Shown here in pieces: positions 56,222 to 64,000 of a DNA stretch of 64,000 bases. Position numbers and translations under genes: made by a program. The notes under the pieces were generated by a model. That model saw only the letters and a program-made list of their open reading frames with translations. It did not search any database and was not told where the DNA came from. Source of the DNA: Pseudomonas sp. CROZ-RG-20F-R04-15 (lineage in GTDB: Bacteria > Pseudomonadota > Gammaproteobacteria > Pseudomonadales > Pseudomonadaceae); the NCBI RefSeq assembly GCF_022662375.1, contig NZ_JAKNQL010000005.1, positions 62,001 to 126,000 of the forward strand, read 5' to 3'. Position 1 is the first letter of the stretch. The number at the start of each line of letters is the position of its first letter.

Positions 56222-56937
56222 TGCTTTTCGACTGGCAGGGCGCCTGGGCTTCGGTGATTCATCATCCGCTGTTCGGTATCGGCATCACCCTCGGTGCCTA
56301 TCAACTGGTACTGGCGGCGTTCGAGAAAACCCGCTGGATCTTTCTGCAACCGGTGCTGGTCTCCATGCTGTTGGTGATCGGTGTGCTGGTCGGCTGCGGG
56401 CTGACTTACGCCGAGTACCGCAAGAGCACCGAGATCCTCAGCATTCTGCTCGGCCCGGCCACCGTCGCGCTGGCGGTGCCGCTGTATCTCAATCTGCGGC
56501 GTATTCGGCAATTGTTCTGGCCGATTTTTACTACGCTGGTGATAGGCGGGGTGGTGGCAACGGGCATGGGTGTGTTGCTGGGCTGGTGGTTCGGTGCCGA
56601 ACATATGATCCTGATGACCATGGCGCCGAAGTCGGTGACCTCGCCGATTGCCATGCTGGTGGCTGAGCAGATCGGTGGTGTCGCGGCGCTGGCGGCAGTG
56701 TTCGTGCTGATCACCGGGGTGATCGGCGCGATCTTCGGCCCGGCGCTGCTCACCCGCCTCGGCGTGCACAGCCCCGAGGCGCGTGGCATGGCGCTGGGCA
56801 TGACCGCACACGCGGTCGGCACCTCGGTGGCGTTGCAGGAAAGTGATGAGTGCGGCGCTTTTGCGGCGCTGGCGATGAGTCTGATGGGCGTGGCCACGGC
56901 AGTGTTCCTGCCGTTGGCGGTGTCGATGGTGGTGTAA
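56221..56937 (+). CDS. lrgB: LrgB/CidB-family membrane protein
   Basis: The 238-residue protein has the LrgB pattern: FGIGITLGAYQLVLAAFEKTRW, YAEYRKSTEILSILLGPATVALAVPLYLNLRRI, MTMAPKSVTSPIAMLVAEQIGGVAALAAVFVLITGVIGAIFGPALLTRLGV, ARGMALGMTAHAVGTSVALQESDECGAFAALAMSLMGVATAVFLPL. It has about seven membrane spans. It pairs with the LrgA protein in a holin/antiholin-like unit. Confidence 0.93.
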   Translation: MLFDWQGAWASVIHHPLFGIGITLGAYQLVLAAFEKTRWIFLQPVLVSMLLVIGVLVGCGLTYAEYRKSTEILSILLGPATVALAVPLYLNLRRIRQLFWPIFTTLVIGGVVATGMGVLLGWWFGAEHMILMTMAPKSVTSPIAMLVAEQIGGVAALAAVFVLITGVIGAIFGPALLTRLGVHSPEARGMALGMTAHAVGTSVALQESDECGAFAALAMSLMGVATAVFLPLAVSMVV

Positions 56938-56947
56938 GGAAATGTCT

Positions 56948-57538
56948 ATGAGTCTGCCGCTTTTTCCGCTGAACACAGTGCTGTTTCCCGGCTGCAACCT
57001 CGATTTGCAGATCTTCGAGGCGCGCTATCTCGACATGATCGGCCGCTGCATGAAACAGGGCGGCGGTTTCGGCGTGGTGTGCATTCTCGATGGCCATGAA
57101 GTCGGCGTCGCGCCAGAAGGATTTGCTCTGGTCGGCTGCGAAGCACGCATCACTGATTTTCAGCAGCAGGACAACGGCTTGTTGGGGATTCGCGTGCAGG
57201 GTGGCCGTCGCTTCAGTGTGCTGCGCACCGAGGTGCAGCGCGATCAGTTGATTCTGGCTGATGTCGAGTGGCTGGATGATGAACCTGAGCAACCGCTGCA
57301 GGATGAGGACGCCGATCTGGTGGCGCTGCTCAAGGCCTTGGCCGAGCATCCGATGGTCGAAGCGCTGAACATGGGCACCGATGCGCTCGGTCAGCAATCG
57401 TTGGCCAATCAATTGGCCTATCTGTTGCCGTTCGCCGAGGAAGACAAGATCGATCTGTTGCAACTCGACGATCCCCAGCAGCGACTGGATGCGATTCAGG
57501 CGCTGCTCGATGAGTTGCAGGGCGAGTTGTTTGCGTAG
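56948..57538 (+). CDS. Lon N-terminal-like (LonSB) protein
   Basis: The 196-residue protein starts MSLPLFPLNTVLFPGCNLDLQIFEARYLDMIGRCMKQGGGFGVVCILDGHEVGVAPEGFALVGCEARI at 56948 with AAGGA eight bases upstream; an ATG at 56942 sits too close to that site. It matches the LON substrate-binding domain without the ATPase or protease parts. Such proteins are widespread in proteobacteria with unknown function. Only a 10-base gap separates it from lrgB. A terminator follows at 57609. Confidence 0.9.
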   Translation: MSLPLFPLNTVLFPGCNLDLQIFEARYLDMIGRCMKQGGGFGVVCILDGHEVGVAPEGFALVGCEARITDFQQQDNGLLGIRVQGGRRFSVLRTEVQRDQLILADVEWLDDEPEQPLQDEDADLVALLKALAEHPMVEALNMGTDALGQQSLANQLAYLLPFAEEDKIDLLQLDDPQQRLDAIQALLDELQGELFA

Positions 57539-57608
57539 TTGCACTTCGAATCAACTGTTCGTATTTGCCAGTATTGTCTCGCTTATGGCTTTGCCTTAAT
57601 TTCAAGTT

Positions 57609-57633
57609 GCCCGCAGGACGCGGGCGACTTTTA
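57609..57633 (+). terminator. Rho-independent terminator
   Basis: GCCCGC and GCGGGC pair across AGGAC and are followed by GAC then T4. It ends the lrgAB-Lon-like unit and precedes the next gene by about 20 bases. Confidence 0.75.
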
Positions 57634-57652
57634 TAAAAACAAGGACGAAGTC

Positions 57653-57883
57653 ATGACTGTATATGAAGATGAATGGGCGTTTTGGGACGATATTGCCGGC
57701 AAATACATTATGAAACATGCCGGAACTGATCATAACGTTAACAATGTTGTTGAAGCCGCATCGAATTATGCGGATCGCATGGTGATTGCCCGACGTAAGC
57801 GAAAATCCGAAAAAGTCCCGGTAGGCGATATTCCGCGGATGTCCGCGACAGCCAAAGCCGTAATGGCTGAAGCCGCCGTTTGA
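57653..57883 (+). CDS. unrecognised small protein
   Basis: The 76-residue protein (MTVYEDEWAFWDDIAGKYIMKHAGTDHNVNNVVEAASNYADRM...) starts at 57653 behind AAGGA. It has no signal peptide, membrane span or motif that I recognise. It has a basic stretch (VIARRKRKSEKVP) and an Ala-rich helical end (RMSATAKAVMAEAAV). It is visibly poorer in GC than its neighbours, as is the start of the following gene, which hints at acquisition. Its only context is the toxin-like pair on the other strand. Confidence 0.65.
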   Translation: MTVYEDEWAFWDDIAGKYIMKHAGTDHNVNNVVEAASNYADRMVIARRKRKSEKVPVGDIPRMSATAKAVMAEAAV

Positions 57884-57953
57884 TTCTTTCCTTTTTTCAG
57901 TATTTGCCTGCCGTTGGTGTTACCGAGGGCAGGACGTCTACAGGTGGCGCCCC

Positions 57954-58529
57954 ATGTCCATAGCAAAAATAAACAGCAAAGCATTCACCGCGCATCTTTA
58001 TCTCGATGGCCGGCCGGTGGTGCTTAATCAACAACGCCTGCAACAGGCGCTTCACGACCTGCGGATTACCAAGGGTGAGCAACTGGATGCCGAAGTCGGA
58101 CTGGCCGATTCGCGCGTCGCAAGTTTCATCACGCTGGCGAACCATGAGGACGACAAACCGCTGCTGCTGAAATTCGTCCCGCAGGGCGAACATTATGCAA
58201 TCAGCCTTGTGCATCCGGGCGTGTTCGACGGTGCGCGGTTATTCATCGAAGACAAGACGCATAATCTGTTGGCCAGTACCAGTGCTCCGCTGCAGGACTT
58301 TTCAATCAATACGTTCGCCGTGCCGAAAGCTTCGCTTGGCCACTTCGAAGCCGGTCCGGCTTATCTTGAATTGAGCCGCGAAACAGATGACAAAAAATCC
58401 TCAAGCAAGCCGTTATACCGGAGCGTGAGCAGTGGCATGAGCACATTTCTGGACGTAGACCCCAACCCGACGGGGCACAACGCGTTCAATAGCATCCCGG
58501 CGATCTTCGTGATCAAGGTGGTCGGGTAG
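57954..58529 (+). CDS. unrecognised protein convergent with the ADP-ribosyltransferase gene
   Basis: The 191-residue protein starts MSIAKINSKAFTAHLYLDGRPVVLNQQRLQQALHDLRITKGEQLDAEVGLADSRVASF behind AGGTGG. It has no signal peptide or membrane span and alternates short strand-like stretches (LLLKFVPQGEHYAISLVHPGVFDGARLFIEDK). I do not recognise a family. It lies 70 bases after the previous small gene and ends 56 bases before the stop of the convergent toxin gene. A protective role against that toxin is possible but unsupported, and the convergent orientation does not favour co-regulation. Confidence 0.65.
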   Translation: MSIAKINSKAFTAHLYLDGRPVVLNQQRLQQALHDLRITKGEQLDAEVGLADSRVASFITLANHEDDKPLLLKFVPQGEHYAISLVHPGVFDGARLFIEDKTHNLLASTSAPLQDFSINTFAVPKASLGHFEAGPAYLELSRETDDKKSSSKPLYRSVSSGMSTFLDVDPNPTGHNAFNSIPAIFVIKVVG

Positions 58530-58544
58530 CTGCAAGTTACCGTT

Positions 58545-58579
58545 TAAAAACGCGCCATTCATGACTGGATGAATGGCGC
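58545..58579 (-). terminator. terminator after the ADP-ribosyltransferase gene
   Basis: GCGCCATTCAT (58552-58562) and ATGAATGGCGC (58569-58579) form a perfect 11-bp stem. The minus-strand RNA continues with a T-run. It begins seven bases past the stop at 58586. Confidence 0.88.
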
Positions 58580-58585
58580 TGTATC

Positions 58586-60547
58586 TCAGGCCCGATCATG
58601 CTCGGGGACCGGCCAGACGACGTCGTCGGCAAAGGTCTTGTCGCCTTTTGGCAAATCCAGAATCACACCGCCCGAGCTGGCGATTTCATCGATCAGGCGA
58701 TCGTAGGCGTTAGCGCCAAAGTAGCCGGCCGCTCGGCTGTCGGTGCCCGCCCAGGTGGCCTGTTCGATTGTTGCGACACGACCGCCGGCCTGCTCCAGCA
58801 CGTCCTTGACCCGCGCAGCTTTGCTCAGGTCAGAACGCACCAGCCAGAGCCGTTCGGCACTGATGCCGCGTGTCGGTGTGGAAATGTGCCCCTCCAGGGC
58901 GTCGAAGATAAATTTGCCTTGGCCGGGGTTGAATGCCTTGTTTTCCGCCCCGGGCACGACTTCCAGCCCACGCGTATCGATGGCGTAGATAAAAGTGCTG
59001 GTTTGCTTGCGACGGGTGGATGCATAGCCCGTCGAGTCATCGAACACGAACGAAGTGTCAGAGTCGGCCTCGTCGCCGGTGCGTTTGCCGTCCGACACGG
59101 AACTCTCTGCGGAGTCCGAAGACTCACCGGCGGGCCCCTTGGAGCGCTGCGGATTCACTCCAGGAAAGCGGTTGGCCTGAGTGTTGTAATGCAACTCGTG
59201 ATAGAAACCGCCCCCGGCCGCCGCGTAGGCACTGGCGTCGTGCAACCCGAATGTTGCACTCAAGGCCCGCTTGTTCGTGGTCCCGGTGGGATTGCCTTTG
59301 CGATACATCATCCGGCCATCCCTGGCCAGCTCGAACGGTAAACGGGTTTCACCTCTGAACAGCGCCGGAATGTCGGTGCGGTAGAGCATGTTGTGGCGCG
59401 TGCGCAGGTAACCGAGATGGGCAGCGTAGTCGGCTAGAAAACCATCGCTGTATCGCGTCGCTGGCCATTGATGATTGAACTCCAGGCCTTGGCTGCGCAG
59501 GTCGTGCAGGTAGTTTTCGAGTTCTTCGGCGATCAGTTTGAAGCGCTGTTCATCGCTGGCGTCGAGCGTCAGGCGCTTGTGCTGCTGCGCCCATTCCGGC
59601 ATCCGGCCGTCACTGGCTTCACCGCGTAAACGGCTCAACTGCGCCTTGCTCAGGTTATAGCTGCGCAGCAGCTGCGCGCGCTGAGCGGAATCCAGTTGTG
59701 GATGCGACCATTTCAACGAGTCGGCGACAAAGGTGTAGTCCTCGACGTTCTGCGCCCGTGGCGCCCAGTCCGGCGCTGTTCCAGAGCGTTGCGCGGCTGT
59801 GCGAAACGCGGGAATCTGCGCGTCTTCGACGATATACAGCTGCCGGATATCCTGATCCGACCACTGCGCAAGCGGCGCATCCGCGTTTGCCCGCGCAGGA
59901 TCGATTGCAATCCAGCGCTGCTCGCCATCCTTGAAGGCATAGCCGAGAACAGCTCCGTCGCTGTTCGATCCAGCGGCGTGAAACGAGTAGTAGCCCTGCG
60001 CATTTGGCGTTGAGGAAAACGCATGATCGTCGGCGTTAAGGAACGTCAGGTGTCGATCCAGAGCCCAGAGATTGTCTTGCGTGGTGCGATAAATCGGTGG
60101 GCCAGGCGCCGTACGCCGGAACGAGATCACCCGGTACGCCTTGACTTCGGCATCATAGCGAACGCAAACGTGTTGCCGGCCTTCGACGTCAGGAAGCTGA
60201 ACATCGACCCAATCCCTGCCGAGGTAGTGCCTGACCCCGGATGCATTCGGCGCTGGCAGATCGCCGAAATACGGATGGGCAAAATCCTCCAGCGACGTCA
60301 TCGAAAAAGAGTCGCGTTCTGTAGACGTCGTCGGCAGAACACTGACTTCGATGGACGCTGTCTGCTGGCGCGAAGCGTCCGGCTCATCCAGGCGCAGTCG
60401 TTTGGAGGCAGAAGGCGAATCCACGGATGATTGACCCGCAACGCTTTCCGGTCTGGCGAGTATCGGGCTATCTGCCGGCTGCCGTGTTGCAGATTGTGGT
60501 GGACTGGGGGTCGGCGATTTGGGGCGAGGCCCCGGTTTTTGGCGCAT
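58586..60547 (-). CDS. cholera-toxin-like ADP-ribosyltransferase toxin candidate
   Basis: The 653-residue protein starts MRQKPGPRPKSPTPSPPQ at 60547 because AAGGAG lies eight bases upstream; an ATG at 60568 is the alternative. A Pro/Ser-rich, signal-less N-terminal 85 residues is followed by a middle part with RDWVDVQLPDVEGRQHVCVRYDAEVKAYRVISF, as in other large Pseudomonas toxins. A cholera-toxin-A-like domain then begins with FRGETRLPFELARDG (arginine 398). Its later landmarks are LSATFGLHDASAYA (STS region) and TSTFIYAIDTRGLEVVPG (residue about 519). Where cholera toxin has ExE I read E552-G-H554. A Ser/Asp-rich insert lies between the two halves. It probably modifies host or competitor proteins. 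Delivery route unknown. Confidence 0.72.
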   Translation of the reverse strand: MRQKPGPRPKSPTPSPPQSATRQPADSPILARPESVAGQSSVDSPSASKRLRLDEPDASRQQTASIEVSVLPTTSTERDSFSMTSLEDFAHPYFGDLPAPNASGVRHYLGRDWVDVQLPDVEGRQHVCVRYDAEVKAYRVISFRRTAPGPPIYRTTQDNLWALDRHLTFLNADDHAFSSTPNAQGYYSFHAAGSNSDGAVLGYAFKDGEQRWIAIDPARANADAPLAQWSDQDIRQLYIVEDAQIPAFRTAAQRSGTAPDWAPRAQNVEDYTFVADSLKWSHPQLDSAQRAQLLRSYNLSKAQLSRLRGEASDGRMPEWAQQHKRLTLDASDEQRFKLIAEELENYLHDLRSQGLEFNHQWPATRYSDGFLADYAAHLGYLRTRHNMLYRTDIPALFRGETRLPFELARDGRMMYRKGNPTGTTNKRALSATFGLHDASAYAAAGGGFYHELHYNTQANRFPGVNPQRSKGPAGESSDSAESSVSDGKRTGDEADSDTSFVFDDSTGYASTRRKQTSTFIYAIDTRGLEVVPGAENKAFNPGQGKFIFDALEGHISTPTRGISAERLWLVRSDLSKAARVKDVLEQAGGRVATIEQATWAGTDSRAAGYFGANAYDRLIDEIASSGGVILDLPKGDKTFADDVVWPVPEHDRA

Positions 60548-60657
60548 GCGATGAACTCCTTGAAGCATGACTCAGCCTGTCCATTGGCTGAGTGAAACGA
60601 GCGCCGGTGCAGCAGTCAGAACCACATCGGCGCGCATTGGATGTTGGGTAGACGCGA

Positions 60658-63600
60658 TCAGGTGTTCTGGTTTGTCGTGATCAGCAGATCCTCAGCCTTG
60701 ATTTGGCTCTGCGGATCGCTGTCGACGCTCCATTGCTTTTTCGCCGAGCGGTAAACCACCTTGCCGGTTGTTCCCTTGGCGCTGATGTGGGTGACATGAA
60801 CGTTGGCGGCCAGCTCGTTGCGCTGTCGATGCGCTTCGATGTCTGCCAGGAGTGCTTCGACACTGGCATAACTGCGGGCGTCGATGACGTACAACTGGAA
60901 GACTTCGAACAGCAGCGACACTTCATAGATATTGCCCGCAGACGTCACGACGCTGACTGACTCCACGGGTGAATCTGCGTTGATAGTGGGCAACTCGATC
61001 ATCGCGCTGCCGATGCGCAAGCGGTTGGCGTTCAGTTGAATATCGTCGCGCCTGACCGTTTCCTTCAGGGCACTGGTGAAAATGTTCCAGATGGAAGCGT
61101 CGGCGGTGTTGGCTGCGGCACCCGGCGTCGACAGACGCACGATCGAGTTGCTGGCAAGGTAGATGTCGTAGCTCGAACTTTGCCCGTCGAGCACGTAGAT
61201 GCCTGTATGTGGCCCTGGCGGAATTACCACTTTGCTGGGCTGCGCTGGCAGCAAGAGCTTTTCGCTAGGCACAGGGCGGGTAAACAGATAATTCCCTTTA
61301 CGCCGCTTCAGGCAACTGCGCGTGCTTTTGCTGCGGGGACCGGGATTGCGCACATCGTCTTCGTAATCCAGATCCGGCACTTGCAAGCGGTACGACACTT
61401 CATCCTGCAGGATCAACACGACGTCCTGTGCAAGCAGCGGTGTCGTCACTTTCAGGCTGTTTCTGCCGCTGTAACCGGTGGCCGCGGCGATGGGCTGAAT
61501 CACCCCTTTGAACGTCACGGTTTTTTCCGGCAAATGCAGAGACAGGTCGATGTCGCTGTAGATCAGATGAGTATTGCCAGAAACGCCCCTGCGCGCTTCG
61601 ACCTGATAACTGACGACCACGTCGTTGATTTCAGCGTTTTTGAAGTCCAGGTGAACCGTCCGCGAGGTCTGCGCCACATGACGCTTGGCGACGAACTCGA
61701 CGTTGCCCGCCATGCGCGACAAATAATGCCGTTTGCGCCCCAGATCATTGATCTCCACCGTACCGCCATTGACGATTTCCGCAGCGGGGGCCGGTTTGCC
61801 GACGACGCTCACGGCGACATCGACAGACTCGATCGAGGCCTCGCCCGGTTTCGCCGGCAGCAGCACCAGCAATTCGTATTCGTCCTGAGTCTTGAACACC
61901 AGTTTGTCGTTTTTCAACTGGCGTTGGCCATCGACCCGTTGGTAGACATTTTCGACCGTGAGGACGTGCTCGGGGTCGCTGCCATCCTTGCCGCGCAGGG
62001 AGTGGACCACCAGTGCGGTGTCGTTGATTTCCCAGCGCTGGATGATATCTCGCGGCCAGCCAAATTCGATCAGGCTGGCGTGTTCGCCGTCTTCGACAAT
62101 CGTCGTGCGTGCGCAGGTATCGGCAATGTAATAGCGATCCATCCCGCTACCGCCATCGACCCGGCAATCGATACCGCCGATGGCTATGGTGTCGTCACCG
62201 CCGCCAGCGTTGACCCGGTCGTAACCATTCGCGGCGATACGGTTGGCTTCATCGCTGCCAGTCACGCGGCTGGTGCCTTTGCGCAACGTCGACACGTTTT
62301 CGATCGATGTCAGTTGGGTGACGTGGAGGGCATCGACATCGGGATCAAGGCCGCGCAGGCTGACCTTGCCGCTTTGCAGGTTGATGTCATGGCCGATATT
62401 GCGCGTGTCGCTGCGTGGACGACTGCCCTCGAACGCCAGGGTGTCGGAACCGGCACCGCCATCCAGCACGCTCAGATGCGCCGGTTTGCTTGCCCGGTCG
62501 AGTTCCGCCTCGGTGACCTCTTGATAGAACGCGTCGCTTTTGGCGCCGCCCGTCAGCGCTTTGTGATCCGCTCGATAGGTGAAAATATTCGGCTGGTTTT
62601 CCACCCCGACCACCCGGTCATTGCCATCGCCGAGGCGCCAGAACACTCCTTTGCCATCGCCGGCACTGCCGGAGACCTTGCCCTCGAGGTCTGCCGGCAG
62701 ACCTTTGCCGGCATCGATCACGTCGTCGCCTTCCACGACCGCTGCATAACTATCGACTTTGAATGGCTGTTCACCCGCGCTTTCATCCCATTGGTAGCGC
62801 CAGATTTCCACGGGTTTGAGTTCTACCCGGAACGCACCGTTGACGACGTGTTCGAGAGAGTGCTTGTACGCGCCGTCGAGCATCTGGCGGGCGGACAGCT
62901 CCAGTTGTTCCTTGTGGTCGCGATAACCCTTGGACAGCTTGAAGCGATCCATCACGTCCTTGTCCATCTCCTGACGGGTGAAGGCGAACCAGCCGGAGCG
63001 CAGACGCTCGTGGAACGTCAGTTCGATGTAGTCGTCGATGTCATCGACCACGCGCGCGGCCTGGTAAATCAACGAGGTGGCGATCAGCAGCCCGGCGGCG
63101 GCCAGGCCAAGAGGACCGGCAACGCTGCCGAAACCGGCCAGAGCCGCCACGCCCAGCGCCAGACTGATGGCCGCGCCGGCGACACTCAGGCCGCCGCTGA
63201 CGTAGTGGTCCTGGGCTTCTTTGCCGCTGGTGGCTGCTGCGGCATTGAATGATGTCACCGCATCATTGATGTCGAACGGCAAGGTGATGATGCTGGCAAA
63301 CATGCCGGCGCCACGGCTGAGGTATTTGCCGAAAGACGTCCGCGGAAAGTACCGGAAGACCTTGCCACTCTGGTTGAGCATGGCCTGGCCGCCTTTGCTG
63401 AAACCCTGTTCCAGAATCAACGAGCCCAGCTCGGCGGCGATCGAGCCACCCTGGATCCAGGCTTCGCGGGTCTCGCCGTTCCTGATGGCATCGAGCATGG
63501 CCCGGTAGCCGCTGTAAAGACCGAAGGCCTGCATGCCGACACCGGCGCCGCTCATCAAATAGCTTTTGCCTCGGTTGACCCAGCCTGGTGAGTTTTCAAA

Positions 63601-64000
63601 TGTGTCGACTTTCTGGATGTCCAGCTTCTGCGCGGCGTGACACAAACGATTGAGGCGTTCCATCAGACTGCCCGCCTCAAGGCCGGCGGTGCCGACGAAG
63701 AGTTTTCCGGCACTGAACGAGCGCTGGCTGGAGATTTCAAAGAACAGCAGGCCGGGGCCGTCGATGTCGGCGGTATCAATGGCCTTCAATCGTGCGTGGG
63801 CCTTTTTCGCATCGAAGTTGAGACCGTCCAGAAATGCCTGATCGACCTTTTGCATGCCGGCATTCGCCGGGCTGATGGGCTGACCATGGACTGTCGCGCC
63901 GAAGGCCTGCAGTTCGACGCGAGTGGTCGTGACTTCGCCAATGCGTAACGGGCCAAAATGATTGTCGAGGGATTCAAGGGTGCGCATAAAGGGGGCATCC
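60658..64000 (-). CDS. giant RTX / TcdB-pore-like toxin, C-terminal part
   Basis: The minus-strand frame is open to the window edge. An ATG at 63987 exists, but the four codons before it continue without a stop, so the true start lies outside. The visible 1113 residues begin with a region resembling the pore-forming delivery part of TcdA/TcdB (RTLESLDNHFGPLRIGEVTTTRVEL). Long helices and hydrophobic stretches follow (GGLSVAGAAISLALGVAALAGFGSVAGPLGLAAAGLLIATSLIY near residue 290). Degenerate RTX calcium repeats lie at about residues 450-620 (GDGNDRV, GGAGSDTLAF, NAGGGDDTIAI, DGGSGMDRYY). The rest is beta-rich and unassigned. An effector domain would be expected upstream. The toxin gene downstream starts 110 bases past its stop. 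Confidence 0.68.
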   Translation of the reverse strand, partial: DAPFMRTLESLDNHFGPLRIGEVTTTRVELQAFGATVHGQPISPANAGMQKVDQAFLDGLNFDAKKAHARLKAIDTADIDGPGLLFFEISSQRSFSAGKLFVGTAGLEAGSLMERLNRLCHAAQKLDIQKVDTFENSPGWVNRGKSYLMSGAGVGMQAFGLYSGYRAMLDAIRNGETREAWIQGGSIAAELGSLILEQGFSKGGQAMLNQSGKVFRYFPRTSFGKYLSRGAGMFASIITLPFDINDAVTSFNAAAATSGKEAQDHYVSGGLSVAGAAISLALGVAALAGFGSVAGPLGLAAAGLLIATSLIYQAARVVDDIDDYIELTFHERLRSGWFAFTRQEMDKDVMDRFKLSKGYRDHKEQLELSARQMLDGAYKHSLEHVVNGAFRVELKPVEIWRYQWDESAGEQPFKVDSYAAVVEGDDVIDAGKGLPADLEGKVSGSAGDGKGVFWRLGDGNDRVVGVENQPNIFTYRADHKALTGGAKSDAFYQEVTEAELDRASKPAHLSVLDGGAGSDTLAFEGSRPRSDTRNIGHDINLQSGKVSLRGLDPDVDALHVTQLTSIENVSTLRKGTSRVTGSDEANRIAANGYDRVNAGGGDDTIAIGGIDCRVDGGSGMDRYYIADTCARTTIVEDGEHASLIEFGWPRDIIQRWEINDTALVVHSLRGKDGSDPEHVLTVENVYQRVDGQRQLKNDKLVFKTQDEYELLVLLPAKPGEASIESVDVAVSVVGKPAPAAEIVNGGTVEINDLGRKRHYLSRMAGNVEFVAKRHVAQTSRTVHLDFKNAEINDVVVSYQVEARRGVSGNTHLIYSDIDLSLHLPEKTVTFKGVIQPIAAATGYSGRNSLKVTTPLLAQDVVLILQDEVSYRLQVPDLDYEDDVRNPGPRSKSTRSCLKRRKGNYLFTRPVPSEKLLLPAQPSKVVIPPGPHTGIYVLDGQSSSYDIYLASNSIVRLSTPGAAANTADASIWNIFTSALKETVRRDDIQLNANRLRIGSAMIELPTINADSPVESVSVVTSAGNIYEVSLLFEVFQLYVIDARSYASVEALLADIEAHRQRNELAANVHVTHISAKGTTGKVVYRSAKKQWSVDSDPQSQIKAEDLLITTNQNT

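Noticed and set aside
61036..63252. A 738-residue plus-strand reading frame
   Set aside because: It is antisense to the RTX/TcdB-like gene and has no motifs of its own.
1..64000. CRISPR arrays, tRNA or rRNA genes, insertion sequences
   Set aside because: No regularly spaced direct repeats, tRNA-like cloverleaf with CCA end, rRNA sequence or transposase was recognised. The dispersed repeats are REPs and the two-copy GC-rich element.

Overview
The window reads as a chromosomal segment of a fluorescens-group Pseudomonas. Three things support this. The gene order nrdR-ribD-ribC-ribBA-ribH-nusB-thiL-pgpA-ribA-dxs-ispA-xseB, the block eutC-eutB-eat-exaC with a divergent sigma-54 regulator, and the run mpl-ubiX-YceK are Pseudomonas arrangements. 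The genes are GC-rich with GTG starts and ATGA/GTGA overlaps. At least ten paired REP hairpins sharing the core GGGAGCGAGCCTGCTCGCGA sit in the gaps between genes. No rRNA, tRNA, insertion sequence, integrase or CRISPR array was seen.

Layout. 1-3 kb: the start of an Lhr-type helicase, then two overlapping NAD-sugar enzymes. 3-7.4 kb: an OprG/OmpW porin behind an ANR-like box, and a four-gene zinc-type ABC operon (His-rich periplasmic protein, ATPase, permease, DUF3299 protein) behind a Zur-like box. 7.5-10.1 kb: small housekeeping genes (CnoX-type thioredoxin, methyltransferase, YbaY lipoprotein). 10.2-19 kb: nrdR and the riboflavin, NusB, ThiL and PgpA operon, then an orphan solute-binding protein, ribA, a membrane protein and a BtuF-like protein. 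19-24.3 kb: btuB, dxs, ispA and xseB on the minus strand.

24.4-39.1 kb is more accessory in character. It holds a Fic AMP-transferase gene behind two perfect palindromes and the complete six-gene mag operon (bacterial alpha-2-macroglobulin MagD with its partners), then a diguanylate cyclase, a RelBE pair and a phage-type S24 repressor. 39.3-50.1 kb: ppa, mtfA, a DedA protein, an acetyltransferase, and a non-microcompartment ethanolamine pathway. In that pathway Eat imports ethanolamine, EutBC (adenosylcobalamin-dependent) makes acetaldehyde, and the ExaC-type dehydrogenase makes acetate. Two good sigma-54 promoters precede exaC and eat, and a divergent AcoR-like activator lies next to them. 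The B12 uptake genes in the same window fit this cofactor demand.

50.3-57.5 kb: mpl, ubiX, a YceK lipoprotein, a Rossmann protein, a lipoprotein that joins about 11 MORN repeats to a C13-type cysteine peptidase, a MaoC hydratase, LrgAB and a Lon-N-like protein. 57.6-64 kb: two unrecognised small genes, then on the minus strand a cholera-toxin-like ADP-ribosyltransferase gene just downstream of the C-terminal part of a giant RTX/TcdB-pore-like protein that runs off the window edge. This toxin pair, the degenerate penicillin-binding-like motifs in MagE, the MORN-peptidase lipoprotein and a two-copy 150-bp element placed directly after stop codons are the most interesting items. All identifications rest on reading motifs and gene order; no database search was run.
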